Shown piece by piece: positions 18,001-27,039 of a stretch of 64,000 nt of DNA. A program made the position numbers and the translations under genes. The notes beneath the pieces were generated by a model. That model did no database searches and was not told the DNA's origin. It saw nothing but the letters and a program-made list of their open reading frames with translations. The stretch spans positions 1-64,000 of the forward strand of contig NZ_FOCJ01000001.1 in NCBI RefSeq assembly GCF_900110075.1. Direction: 5' to 3'. This stretch comes from Paenibacillus sp. OV219. Its GTDB lineage: Bacteria; Bacillota; Bacilli; Paenibacillales; Paenibacillaceae. Within the stretch, counting starts at the first letter, position 1. The number at the start of each line of letters is the position of its first letter.

Positions 18001-18459
18001 AGCAAATTCAAAACGCCATTATATGAGGCGAAAGCGGATCCCGACATCTATTTCATAGGATTCGATTTGAAAATCGAAGAAGCGATAGGCGGAACTGGCG
18101 AGCATCCAGGCGACGATCCAGGCTGGTTTTTCGTCATAAAAGAACGTCCGGGTGAACCTCGGTTCGGCTTGGATATCGGTCAATCCGAGAATAACGTATG
18201 GAACGATCTGACTTGGGAAGACGTCCTGCCTGGCGGCGCGGACGGCGACTTTATCAAGATCGACGCGAACACGGCGGAAATACAACTGACTGATCCGCGT
18301 GGCCGTACAGAATTGGCTGAAAAACAAGAACAGTATCTCGAAGACAAGAACATCAAGTGGAACAAAGATTCGAACGCGGACGAACTGGCATACATTTTAT
18401 TCCAGGTCCCGGTGATGGTTGCCGTACATGCGTCGGAAATGCTACCCAAAAAACAATGA
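15067..18459 (+). CDS. Giant-operon protein 3: 1130 aa with a central membrane hairpin
   Basis: ATG at 15067 overlaps the stop of protein 2. Residues 1-600 are a soluble region (WIRNGIANNI; FLPWIRNG at the start, PWIMLVVLTEEEF near 120). Two adjacent hydrophobic helices at about 632-675 (YWPFMLAVVLILALIAFLL, then MWIVGLLIGGLLIGF) form the only clear membrane segment in the whole operon. The C-terminal part has the striking block GLNHEFARELLWREFPTDQR (about 848-867) followed by GSYFRQFWD. I recall this block from other uncharacterised large bacterial proteins, but it has no assigned function. This protein could tether the complex to the cytoplasmic membrane. Confidence 0.55.
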   Translation: MTEEIASYSFLPWIRNGIANNIKTQDHDLNVVLRASVEITLDLKGEGIDGEKQDSVTKRIALYGPGDIIGIDSKAIIKTEPRNWITNFEPNYIPSIEFYDEDFPWRYTPAAPDNLGRLRPWIMLVVLTEEEFEDGKDITNKPLPYIEVNDAGDVLPPEGQLWAWAHAHVNEDIVKLADNVKSSDLNALLPRLSEAVNRNPDLAYSRIVCPRKMVANKAYHAFLVPVFETGRLAGLGLDIPSNCPATKSAWSANDAAKLFPYYHRWYFRTGTVGDFEYLVRMLEPKSVDSRVGRRDMDVQAPGAPVSGITDSRLGGILKLGGALQVPFASMTKEDKDVVLTYENWDRLHDLDSLSTVKKNELFEKDSVTKLPRTEPHPFQKQLASFINLADEYAYEEAAAANSNSRLDADDDPMIVPPLYGRWHAMIHRLLNNRDGSPIPNNDNWIHELNLDPRWRAATGFGTKVIQQKQEEYMDAAWGQIGDILEANRKIRQAQLAKEASKAVYNNHIKPLEEISLEKTLIFTAPLNKRILTEDTTIYHHIHTSRIPQAIVSAPMRRIVRPSGRVMRKLPFADRAQTDRLLEKINSEIVSPAPPKLTPESLPTLGELAKNLKRSIAPDIVTELISKYSWVQYWPFMLAVVLILALIAFLLKAPMWIVGLLIGGLLIGFRYLAKLAKGVKQAESVLEQNQNREDVSKYPLSPDFKIVSVGDAFVPSIGRLDSEEAVRFKNAVRDVHAFVQSSGKAGYLPTLKELEIPRMAGQMIKGLNPELTIPEMVLSYIQLPGSYFTLAGESIVEAMAYPQFDMPMYEPLLKISTELFLPNINFIAQNSISLLQTNQKFIESYMVGLNHEFARELLWREFPTDQRGSYFRQFWDVSSRYDPTIQDSEQRKEKLRDIPTLHSWPQASKLGDHDQREANGEKEEEAVLVIRGELLKKYPTAVIYAQRAQWQKKPDGTIDITKERLPAELTAQEQANPPHSKFKTPLYEAKADPDIYFIGFDLKIEEAIGGTGEHPGDDPGWFFVIKERPGEPRFGLDIGQSENNVWNDLTWEDVLPGGADGDFIKIDANTAEIQLTDPRGRTELAEKQEQYLEDKNIKWNKDSNADELAYILFQVPVMVAVHASEMLPKKQ

Positions 18460-18476
18460 AAAGGGACTAGAGAATC

Positions 18477-21400
18477 ATGACAATATTTTCGGAAAACCAA
18501 TCATTGCTGTTGCAAGCGCGCAAACAACGGGAGCTAGCCGAGCTGGAGCATTTCAAGACGAAAGAAAAGCTTGCTCGCATAAAGCGTGACAAAGCCAAAT
18601 TTCAGCCGGATTCGTACTTGAGTGAATTGGAGAAGGAAGAAGCGACGTTCGAAGAGAAGCTCAAGCAAATCAATGCTTTACTGGACGAGAACAAAGTCAA
18701 AGAGCTCAGCAAATTGGAATTGTTTTTGCCGTTTACGAACCCGATCGACCATATTTCGAAGCTTGACGACCGGTATCCGATACTGATGTTTCCGCTGCGC
18801 ATCGAGACGAGATTCAAGACCGTTAAAGAAGGCAGTGGGCTTGAAAAGCAACAGCTTTGGGTCCGGGTGTTTCCCGATGAAATCGCGATCGATTCATTCG
18901 AAGAGCTGATATCGGAGAACGAAGTCAGGAACGCGAAAGCGTACTGGACTTCCATGTGGCAAGCAGGCGACATCGAAGCCGGCCAGCGCGGCGCATGGCG
19001 ATCGCTCGTGAACAGCCATGGCTCCGGTAGGGCGTATTGGATCGTGCAAAACTATCGTCCGCTCAATGGGGATGAGAAGCCCGAACGCGTTTCCGATAAG
19101 AAGACGAATTTGATTATCGCAACAGAAGAGCCGCCTGTGAAAGAAGACATGGACGCGATTTTACGTTTTTGGAGCGCTATGTGGCAGGCGAACGGAGATA
19201 AGGAGCAACAAGCGGAGGCATGGACGCAGCTTGTCGATCGATATGGCGATCAGCAGGCGCAGGAGCTGTGGGAAACATACAAGCCCACGGACTTCCCGTT
19301 CGCGCCGCGAAGCGAAGAAGATGCGGAGTATGAGGCAGCTTTCCTCGTTTTTCCGAAGGCTTCCGATTTGGATACGAAGTTTCAAGCATGGGCTAAGGCG
19401 CCTAAAGTGCGCGTATTACCGGAGCGTTTCGTATTACAGGGCTATACCAACAGCAACGACAAGCCGTCGCTCGAGGAAATCGGTAATGTCATTCCTTCCT
19501 CTCTTTCGATCGGACCCAATCCTTCCGCCGACGAAGGCGAACCGTTCAAGATTGCGGAAGAAGACCAGGTATTGGACGGCAAAAAGTACAAGAAAGGCGA
19601 TTTGATCGTAAGCGACGAACTGAAATGGATGGTGGATTTCGAGGAGGCGATCGCCAAAGGAATGGGCTTCCGGGTGGATCTAACTCCAGAGCAGGCCGCG
19701 AACGGGTTCAACCGCCTATTCGTAGTCGGCGTGCGCCTTAGCACCGATCCGATCGAAGGAAAAAACACGCTTGAAACGCTGATCGATCATCACCATCATA
19801 GCCGCAAAGGTTTCGGTTTGATTCCGCAAGGTACGCCCACGAACAATACGGAGCAAGTGTCTTCCGCCTATAGTTGGCGCGAAGACGCCGACGACAGCTT
19901 CGACATTTATTTTAAGCATCAGCAGAAGGAAGATTCCACGGCATGGGCAGACAAAAGCGACGGTCTTTGGCTGGCGCAAGCTTTAGGCATCGATAATGCC
20001 GCCATTAACCATGCAGCCAACTATTACGGAACCGATCAAAGCGAAGCGCGGGCGATCCAGACGGCGCTATGGCCGGCTACGCTAGGCTATTTCATGGAAA
20101 CGATGATGGCGCCTGTGTTCAGCGAGCAGACGATCGCGCGGACGAAGGATTTCTTTCAAAGCTATGTTTCCGGACGCGGCATGATTCCGACCATTCGCGT
20201 CGGCAAGCAGCCTTATGGCATATTGCCGGTCGCGCCTTTTTCGCGCATGAACTGGTTTGCTTCCGCTCGCTTGAAGCCTATTTATTCCGTCGGCGACAAC
20301 AATGACAACAAAGACAACAACGCTTCATATTATCAGGAGCTGTATGGCGTGCTTAAAACAATGGATGACGAATGGACAAGGCTGCTGCCAAACGTCTCTT
20401 TCGTCGGCAAGACCGGCGATGACGATCCACATCAAACGCTGCTTGATGTGCTTGGCCTTCATCCAACGTCCGTCGAGTTCCATTCGCGCCACGCCCAAAG
20501 CTTCGAGCATGTATATAATGTTCAAAATTTACAAGGAACCTTGAACAAGCTCTCCAATACGGCCCAATATATGCAAAGAGGGAAAGACCTGCTGGTGCAG
20601 TTAGGGTACAATGCCGACAGTGAGGACGATCTGCCGGACGTATTGAAGATGCTGTTTTTCGAGCGCAACGACTTGCTGAAGGGGCCGCTGATCGACGACG
20701 TGCCGCTTTCCGAGTTCGATGCAATTAGAAGTTATACGAAGGATAACCGGAATTACATCGACTGGCTGATCGCGGCGGCGCATAATTCCCACGATACGCT
20801 GCGCTCGCAGCAAGGGTTTATCGGGGATAAGCCGCCAACAGCATTATTGTATCTCATGGTGAGGCACGCGCTGGATTTAGGCTTCATCGACGCTAGCCTT
20901 CGCTTGCACGCTAGCGCCGGTATACTCGAACCGGCAAAAGTAAAGAATGCGCGGAAAGAACCTAAATTTATTCAAGTGCAGGATCAAGAGGATTTGGGTA
21001 GCCGTTGGCAGCACCTCTATAAATATGAACCTCGCATTATGCAGGACGGCTTCCTCGAGAAGGGTTTATTGGTTGGCGACTATATTCCAAAGATCGTTCA
21101 TTCGCACGATGAAACATCGATGTTAAGCGAACAGCTTAAGGCGCTGGAAATGATTAAGGATGTGCCGACAGCGCGATTGGAGCGGATATTCACGGAGCAT
21201 CTGGACGTTTGCGCCTATCGTTTGGACGCCTGGATGCTTGGGCTAGCGAATGCCGAGCTTGCGTTCATGAGGGGCATCCAAAACAGCGATGGGCACGATC
21301 GTGCTGCCGAGCAAGGCGTTTATATCGGCGCATACGGCTGGCTGGAGGACGTGCGTCCGGAAAATAAAAAGCTTGAACCGGTGAAAATTGACAAAACGCT

Positions 21401-24068
21401 TCAGCAGATTTTTACCGCTGCGGATGAGCCATTACTGGCCGATCATTCGAACCAGGGCTACATTCATGCGCCTTCCTTGAACCAAGCGGTTACGGCCGCT
21501 GTATTAAGAAACGGCTATATCGCAAACGCAAGCGCCTCCAATCCAGGCAGCATGGCGGTCAATTTGTCATCGGAACGCGTGCGTCAAGCGCTTTCGATGA
21601 TCGAAGGCATTCGCAATGGCCAATCTCTGGCGGCACTGCTAGGGTATAAGCTTGAACGGGGATTGCACGACAGGCATGATGCCGAAGTAGACGCCATTAT
21701 TTTCGATCTGAGGAATGCATTCCCGCTAAACGCCAACCGCTTGCCGTCTACGAAAGAAGATAGTGTGGACGATATTCGTGCAATCGAAGCGAGGAACGTC
21801 GTCGACGGGCTGGCGCTTGTCGAACAAATCCACAAATCGGGCAACGCATCCTATCCCTTCGGGCTTGCGCAATTGCCAGCAGTAACTGCGGAGCAAAGGC
21901 AAGCCATTGATGCTGAAGTCGAGCGTATACTCGACATCAACGATGCCGTCGCCGACTTAGCTGTCGCTGAAGGCGTACATCAAGCCGTTCAAGGAAACTA
22001 TGATCGCGCGGCCGCATCGATGGATGCGTTCAGCAAAGGAAACTTTCCGCCTATTCCCGATGTTATCCGCACGCCGCGCAGCGGCGTAACGCTAAATCAT
22101 CGCGTAGGGCTGCATTTCAACACCGGCCTTGATCCCGCGGACGCCAGCAATGCGACGCTTCGCTCGAAGGCAGAACCGGCAGTCAACGAGTGGTTGTCGG
22201 GCATCATGCCTCCAATGGATAAAATTGTTTGTATAGTCGCATTTAAAGATCCTGCTACGGCTGCTTTCATCACGAAGACGGTCAGCATGCAGGAGCTGGG
22301 GTTGCTTCCGATCGACGTACTATATATGGGCAATATGGAAAGCGAGCAAGCGATGACTTCCCTCGACGATGCGATCTTGGCCTACGCAAGAAGCAGGTAC
22401 AATCCAAGGCCGGAGGAAAGAATGGAGCTTCAGTTTTTCACCAAGACGCCAGACGAGACGATGACCACCTTATTCGAGCTTGCGCCGCTGCTCAGCAGCG
22501 CGAGAACGCTGCTTCTACGATCGCGCCCTTTGACAGCAGGCGATATGAAGTTCGGGGCCGGTACAAGCAAGCCGGACGAAGTGACCGCCAGCTTAAACCC
22601 GCTAAGAATTACATTGGCGCTAGACGCGCTCGGCATTACCGAAACGACAGGTTTGAGGAAAACGCTTAAGCAATATGCCGAGGACATTGCAGCTTGGACC
22701 AACGAAGAAAAAGCGGCGAACATCGAAACGATTTTGAACCGCGGAATCGACATTTACAAGCAATTATCCATGTTCGGCCTTCCACATTCCGGGTACGGAC
22801 ATATGCTCGAATGGCGAAGGCGGCAATTCGAGGCGCTGTTTACTAGAATCAATTCGCTGATTACACGGTGGGACGAGAAGCTTGCGGCATTCGACGCCCT
22901 GATCAACGCATACGGGACATCTTCGGACAAGCTTTCCTTGCTGCAGCAAACGGAGCTTACATTATCGACCGAATCTACCCAAACGCCGCTAGCGATTACG
23001 TTAGATGCTTATAAAGCGCAATTGATCAATGGGAAAAGGGACGCATTTCTCAAAAAGCAAGACGCTTTTAAGAAGTTATTGAAAAAAAACGAATTGCATG
23101 AGTTATTTGCAGCGCTTGAAGCCGAGCTAGCCGGTCTATCATCTTTCGACGCGGCAGCATTCGAGATCGAGAAGGAAAAGCGGCAGCTTATCATATTTGC
23201 CGACGATATGCAAAGAGGAACGGAGAGTTTGCGGCTGGAATTGGATAAGCGCGCCTTGCAAGCGGCGAAACTCGTACAAGAGTATGATGAAGCTATCGAT
23301 GCCAATCGGAAGGTTGCGGCTTTATTGGAAGCCGGCAAACTTCTGTTCGGTGACGATTTCAGGATCGTGCCGGAGTTTAGTTTATCGGATCAGCTATTGG
23401 AAGAGTGGACAACGGCCTTTGCCGACAGTGAACAGCTACTCGCCTATCAAAAAACAGGCCTTAATCAACCGTTTCCGATCGACGATTGGCTTTACGGTGT
23501 TGCGCGCGTACGCGACAAAATGCGGCACGTGGAAAATATGACGATGCTGGCGGACGCGCTGATCGAGAAGGAGCTCAAGCTTGAGTCTGTGCAATTCCCG
23601 TACCGGAAAGCGGACAGCTGGCTTGCGCTGGAGTATCCGGCCTCGTACAAGATCGATGAAGACAAGCTGCTCTACACCGCGATGTACCCGCCGGCTGCGG
23701 GTGGCATTCAGCGCAGCCAATGCGGGATTCTGATCGACGAGTGGACGGAGGTTATACCTGCAGAAGAGGAAACGACGGGGATCGCCTTCCATTACGATCG
23801 GCCTAATTCGGAAGCGCCGCAGTCGCTGCTGTTGGTTATGCCGTCGGATTTCAAGCAGGCTTGGCAATGGCAGGATGTTGTCGATTCGCTTCACGATACG
23901 CTGAATATGGCGAAGAAACGGGCTGTCGAGCCGAGCCATATCGATTCGACGGATTATGCCCGTTTCCTCCCCGCGCTCTTATCGGCGGTTACCGTATATC
24001 CGGTTACCGCAGCGCTTCCCTTGGCCTTGAATAATGAATTTTATCGGGAGTTGAAAAGCGGTGAATGA
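18477..24068 (+). CDS. Giant-operon protein 4: 1863 aa, coiled-coil N-terminus, internal duplication
   Basis: ATG at 18477, 18 bases after protein 3, with AAAAGGGAC upstream. Residues ~8-75 are a charged coiled coil. Two related modules follow: YWTSMWQAGDIEAGQRGAWR (about 156-175) and FWSAMWQANGDKEQQAEAWT (about 231-250), each ending in a YxPxx stretch. The rest is unknown but composed like a folded protein, with helical stretches at about 1380-1650 (long Leu/Lys/Glu-rich coiled coil) and a C-terminal block including QCGILIDEWTEVIP and IAFHYDRPNSEAPQ. No signal peptide or membrane helix. It is probably the main structural component, being the largest and sitting in the centre of the operon. 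Confidence 0.55.
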   Translation: MTIFSENQSLLLQARKQRELAELEHFKTKEKLARIKRDKAKFQPDSYLSELEKEEATFEEKLKQINALLDENKVKELSKLELFLPFTNPIDHISKLDDRYPILMFPLRIETRFKTVKEGSGLEKQQLWVRVFPDEIAIDSFEELISENEVRNAKAYWTSMWQAGDIEAGQRGAWRSLVNSHGSGRAYWIVQNYRPLNGDEKPERVSDKKTNLIIATEEPPVKEDMDAILRFWSAMWQANGDKEQQAEAWTQLVDRYGDQQAQELWETYKPTDFPFAPRSEEDAEYEAAFLVFPKASDLDTKFQAWAKAPKVRVLPERFVLQGYTNSNDKPSLEEIGNVIPSSLSIGPNPSADEGEPFKIAEEDQVLDGKKYKKGDLIVSDELKWMVDFEEAIAKGMGFRVDLTPEQAANGFNRLFVVGVRLSTDPIEGKNTLETLIDHHHHSRKGFGLIPQGTPTNNTEQVSSAYSWREDADDSFDIYFKHQQKEDSTAWADKSDGLWLAQALGIDNAAINHAANYYGTDQSEARAIQTALWPATLGYFMETMMAPVFSEQTIARTKDFFQSYVSGRGMIPTIRVGKQPYGILPVAPFSRMNWFASARLKPIYSVGDNNDNKDNNASYYQELYGVLKTMDDEWTRLLPNVSFVGKTGDDDPHQTLLDVLGLHPTSVEFHSRHAQSFEHVYNVQNLQGTLNKLSNTAQYMQRGKDLLVQLGYNADSEDDLPDVLKMLFFERNDLLKGPLIDDVPLSEFDAIRSYTKDNRNYIDWLIAAAHNSHDTLRSQQGFIGDKPPTALLYLMVRHALDLGFIDASLRLHASAGILEPAKVKNARKEPKFIQVQDQEDLGSRWQHLYKYEPRIMQDGFLEKGLLVGDYIPKIVHSHDETSMLSEQLKALEMIKDVPTARLERIFTEHLDVCAYRLDAWMLGLANAELAFMRGIQNSDGHDRAAEQGVYIGAYGWLEDVRPENKKLEPVKIDKTLQQIFTAADEPLLADHSNQGYIHAPSLNQAVTAAVLRNGYIANASASNPGSMAVNLSSERVRQALSMIEGIRNGQSLAALLGYKLERGLHDRHDAEVDAIIFDLRNAFPLNANRLPSTKEDSVDDIRAIEARNVVDGLALVEQIHKSGNASYPFGLAQLPAVTAEQRQAIDAEVERILDINDAVADLAVAEGVHQAVQGNYDRAAASMDAFSKGNFPPIPDVIRTPRSGVTLNHRVGLHFNTGLDPADASNATLRSKAEPAVNEWLSGIMPPMDKIVCIVAFKDPATAAFITKTVSMQELGLLPIDVLYMGNMESEQAMTSLDDAILAYARSRYNPRPEERMELQFFTKTPDETMTTLFELAPLLSSARTLLLRSRPLTAGDMKFGAGTSKPDEVTASLNPLRITLALDALGITETTGLRKTLKQYAEDIAAWTNEEKAANIETILNRGIDIYKQLSMFGLPHSGYGHMLEWRRRQFEALFTRINSLITRWDEKLAAFDALINAYGTSSDKLSLLQQTELTLSTESTQTPLAITLDAYKAQLINGKRDAFLKKQDAFKKLLKKNELHELFAALEAELAGLSSFDAAAFEIEKEKRQLIIFADDMQRGTESLRLELDKRALQAAKLVQEYDEAIDANRKVAALLEAGKLLFGDDFRIVPEFSLSDQLLEEWTTAFADSEQLLAYQKTGLNQPFPIDDWLYGVARVRDKMRHVENMTMLADALIEKELKLESVQFPYRKADSWLALEYPASYKIDEDKLLYTAMYPPAAGGIQRSQCGILIDEWTEVIPAEEETTGIAFHYDRPNSEAPQSLLLVMPSDFKQAWQWQDVVDSLHDTLNMAKKRAVEPSHIDSTDYARFLPALLSAVTVYPVTAALPLALNNEFYRELKSGE

Positions 24069-25944
24069 ATTTATATCGATCGCTAATATTCAGGAAGTCT
24101 TCGACAAAGTGCGTAAAATTCCGTCTATCCTGATGTGGAACAGGCTTGAAGGCCGTCCACGCACCCTAAAATTCGATCGTGCCTTAAGGGCGGAAGTGCG
24201 AGATCCTCTGTTCCTTTTGACTAAGCAATGGCAGATGGGAGAATTCCAAGGAGATGACGCCGGCTCGCCCGTAATCACGAAGGTGCATATGGAGACGACG
24301 CGATTTCAGAAATATAAAGCGAATTCCCATCCGGCACAAAAGTTCGAATCGAACATACCGTTCGAGACGAAAGTTGAGCATCGTACGCTGCCGTTCAAAG
24401 CGGGAGACCAGGAATTGTCGCTCGACATCCGTCTGTTAATGGGCAGGCAATGGCTGAAAATGGCCGATTCGCCTGAGCTTCATGGGCTGAAGAAGGTTTT
24501 CATTCAAGCCTATTCCATTAAGCAGCCTGACCCAGCTAAGCCGGAGGATGCACATATATGTGCGCATCTCGGCGTTTGGCAACGGTATGCATCAGTTGCG
24601 GGAAGAGCGATGGACGGTGCAGCCCTCTACACTTATGTGAAGGCGTCGATAAGTCATCATGCCTATGACAAATTCCCGACGCCGGACAGGCAGGCGTTGA
24701 CACAGATGCAGATGACGCTGATCGAAAGTCTCGAGACCCGGTTTACGGCTTGGTTCGAGAAATTGTTCAGCCAACCTGCAGAAGAAAATCAGGATGCATG
24801 GCTGCCTTCGAAGCTCGAATATCAATTTTCTTGTTCGGCACCCAGCAATGGCGAGGAAAAGGTATATTCGGCGGAGGAGTATTATCATGGCAATCTCGAT
24901 TGGTATAACCTGAATTCCAATCGCGCCGTCAGATCGTTGGGAGAGGCAGATGGATCGGATACGGCTGCTGCGCTGGAATCGGCACTTACACAATCGTTTT
25001 TTGCTTCGCAGATCAAATTCGACGGCATGCCGAATACGAGGTGGTGGGCATTCGAGGAAGGTAAGACGAACTTTGGAGATATCAAGCCGGATAAGACGGA
25101 TTTGAATAAGCTGCTATTGATGGAATTCGGCCTCGTCTATTCTAACGATTGGTTTCTTGTACCGGTTACAGTCGGAACTGGCTGCATTGCCAACGTCAAA
25201 GGGATGACGGTCGATAACGTATTCGGAGAACGGATATGGGTTCAGCCTGCGGGCGCAGGAAATGATCAGGATTGGCAGCGTTGGAGCATGTTTGCGTTAA
25301 GCGTTGAAGGCAATAATCTCAATGGATCTGTGGATTTGAGCCTTATGGTGCTGCCGACAGTGCCTAAAATTCAAGAAAGCGAGCCGGTAGAGGACGTGTA
25401 CCTCGTTCGTGACGAAATGGCCAATATGGTATGGGGCATCGAGAACAAAATTTTGCTGCCGAACGGAGATTCGAAATCAGGCAGAGAAGCCGCATTGGAA
25501 TTGCATAATTACTATCAGCGGTTGCTCGGCGGCGCTACGGCAGGGGGATCGGATGCAAAGGCGGATATCAAATATGAGCTCATGAGCACGATGCCTGAAA
25601 ATTGGATTCCGTTTATTCCAGTTCACGTACCGGGCAACAACAGAGAAATACAGCTACAGCGCGCGGCAATACCGCGTATTCTCGAAGGGAATGCGAGCAA
25701 GCCGGATAAGGTTCGTCCTCGCACGACGCTGCTAAGCGTAGGCTTGGATCAGCAGCCTAAAATCGCCTATCTGTTGTTCGAAGAAGAAGTGCCAAGATCT
25801 GGCGTGCGCGTCTATCAGAGCTATCAACGCACAAGATGGCACGATGGGCGTGTCTATAATTGGCTCGGCATACGGAAGCAAACCGGCAGAGGAGAAAGCC
25901 TCAGCAATCTTAGATTCGATGTGCTGGCAGATACGAAGAAATAG
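24061..25944 (+). CDS. Giant-operon protein 5: 627 aa
   Basis: GTG at 24061, overlapping the previous gene by 8 bases. Near the N-terminus it carries DPLFLLTKQWQMGEFQGDDA followed by GSPV (about residues 48-72). I recall this sentence-like motif from uncharacterised proteins of many bacteria that co-occur with relatives of proteins 3 and 4, but with no assigned role. Other blocks are QFSCSAPSNGEEKVYSAEEY, LLLMEFGLVYSNDWFLVPV (about 350-368) and RTTLLSVGLDQQPKIAYLLFEEE near the end. Soluble, no signal peptide. Last gene of the operon; no strong terminator is visible before the transposon remnants that follow. Confidence 0.55.
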   Translation: MNEFISIANIQEVFDKVRKIPSILMWNRLEGRPRTLKFDRALRAEVRDPLFLLTKQWQMGEFQGDDAGSPVITKVHMETTRFQKYKANSHPAQKFESNIPFETKVEHRTLPFKAGDQELSLDIRLLMGRQWLKMADSPELHGLKKVFIQAYSIKQPDPAKPEDAHICAHLGVWQRYASVAGRAMDGAALYTYVKASISHHAYDKFPTPDRQALTQMQMTLIESLETRFTAWFEKLFSQPAEENQDAWLPSKLEYQFSCSAPSNGEEKVYSAEEYYHGNLDWYNLNSNRAVRSLGEADGSDTAAALESALTQSFFASQIKFDGMPNTRWWAFEEGKTNFGDIKPDKTDLNKLLLMEFGLVYSNDWFLVPVTVGTGCIANVKGMTVDNVFGERIWVQPAGAGNDQDWQRWSMFALSVEGNNLNGSVDLSLMVLPTVPKIQESEPVEDVYLVRDEMANMVWGIENKILLPNGDSKSGREAALELHNYYQRLLGGATAGGSDAKADIKYELMSTMPENWIPFIPVHVPGNNREIQLQRAAIPRILEGNASKPDKVRPRTTLLSVGLDQQPKIAYLLFEEEVPRSGVRVYQSYQRTRWHDGRVYNWLGIRKQTGRGESLSNLRFDVLADTKK

Positions 25945-26149
25945 ATTGCTAACACCCCGGTCTTCATTAACTGAGCCCCTTATAGTGGACATTGGAAAAA
26001 CACCCTGGTGTTGAAACTGATGAAAACGATAGGGGGTGCTTTTCATTATGGCAAAGTAGGGCAATTTTGTAGCACAACTACACTTCACATGTCGGGTGAC
26101 AAGAACATAGTCCGAATGAAGTCCGCGTATGTGGTCTTACCCCCGTCAA
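25945..26149. other. Remnants of other insertion sequences left of the IS3 element
   Basis: No intact gene. TATAGTGGACATTGG... followed by CACCCTGGTG and GATAGGGGGTGCTTTTCATT, then ATGGCAAAG stopping after three codons, looks like the start region of a decayed IS transposase gene. TGACAAGAACATAGTCCGAA (26098-26117) recurs in two variants to the right of the IS3 element (near 27479 and 27515). Confidence 0.4.
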
Positions 26150-26172
26150 GTAGACAGTGAAAAAAAGTCAGG

Positions 26173-27039
26173 TTATGCAACGGCCGTTTCCCGGTACTCA
26201 ACCGGGGGACGGTTATTTAATTTCTTCTGAAATCTGTTGTGGTTATAAAACTCTATGTATTCTTCAATCGCTATGTAAAGCGATTCAGCTGTTTTGGGGC
26301 GAGTAAGATAAATCTTCTCTGTCTTCAGATGTGAAAAGAAAGACTCTATACATGCATTATCGTGACAGTTTCCACGCCTTGAATGGCTTGCTATCATCCC
26401 ATACTCCTCTAATCGCTTGTTATAGTGCTTTGTTGTGTATTGAAATCCTTGGTCTGAATGCAGCATAGTGCCGTGGAGTTCTGTGGCACCATGAAGCTTC
26501 TCAAGCGTCTGCATGACGAGCTTCAAGTCATTACGTATCGAAAGGTGCCAGGCGACAACTTCGTTATTGTAGAGATCCTGAATCACCGACAGGTAATAGA
26601 ACTGCTCTCCTGCACGAACATAGGTAATATCGGTAACCAGTTTGTGAATGGGTCTATCTGACTGAAACTCCCTATCGAGGCGATTAGGGTTTACAACGCA
26701 CACTTCTTTACTGAAGAAGCGTCTTTTCTTACGTATAACGGACTGGATCTCGAGACGCTTCATCAATCTGTAGACACGTTTATGGTTAATGTGGAGGCCT
26801 TCTTTTCGCAGCGCTATGGTCATTCTTTTGTAGCCATAATAAGGATGGAGACGATGTATGGCCATGATATGATCCCTTATCGTCTGTTCTGCTTGTCGTC
26901 TTGCGTTTCTTTGTGCACGGGTCTTAAGCCATTTGTAATAGCCTGCACGAGAGACCTGAGCAATCTCAATCAGCCAGCGTAAAGGGAAACGCTGGCGCAT
27001 CTCTTGAATGATTGAAAACCGTTCGCCTTTTTGCGTCAC
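26173..27039 (-). CDS. IS3-family transposase OrfB (integrase catalytic domain)
   Basis: 288 aa. The N-terminal HTH_21-like region has LIEIAQVSRAGYYKWLKTRA. The rve integrase core has the three acidic residues of the DDE triad: TDITYV (first D), LHSDQGFQYT (second D) and CHDNACIESFFSHLKTEKI (E). It makes the strand-transfer part of the transposase. As annotated it begins with GTG at 27039, inside orfA, but in this family it is normally made as an OrfAB fusion by -1 frameshifting (signal at 27063-27069). It ends 23 bases inside the left inverted repeat. Confidence 0.93.
   Translation of the reverse strand: MTQKGERFSIIQEMRQRFPLRWLIEIAQVSRAGYYKWLKTRAQRNARRQAEQTIRDHIMAIHRLHPYYGYKRMTIALRKEGLHINHKRVYRLMKRLEIQSVIRKKRRFFSKEVCVVNPNRLDREFQSDRPIHKLVTDITYVRAGEQFYYLSVIQDLYNNEVVAWHLSIRNDLKLVMQTLEKLHGATELHGTMLHSDQGFQYTTKHYNKRLEEYGMIASHSRRGNCHDNACIESFFSHLKTEKIYLTRPKTAESLYIAIEEYIEFYNHNRFQKKLNNRPPVEYRETAVA

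Noticed and set aside
8802..25944. Prophage, contractile injection system or Tc toxin operon
   Set aside because: None of the expected tail-tube, sheath, baseplate, terminase, Rhs or TcA signatures was recognisable, although a remote relation cannot be excluded without profile searches.
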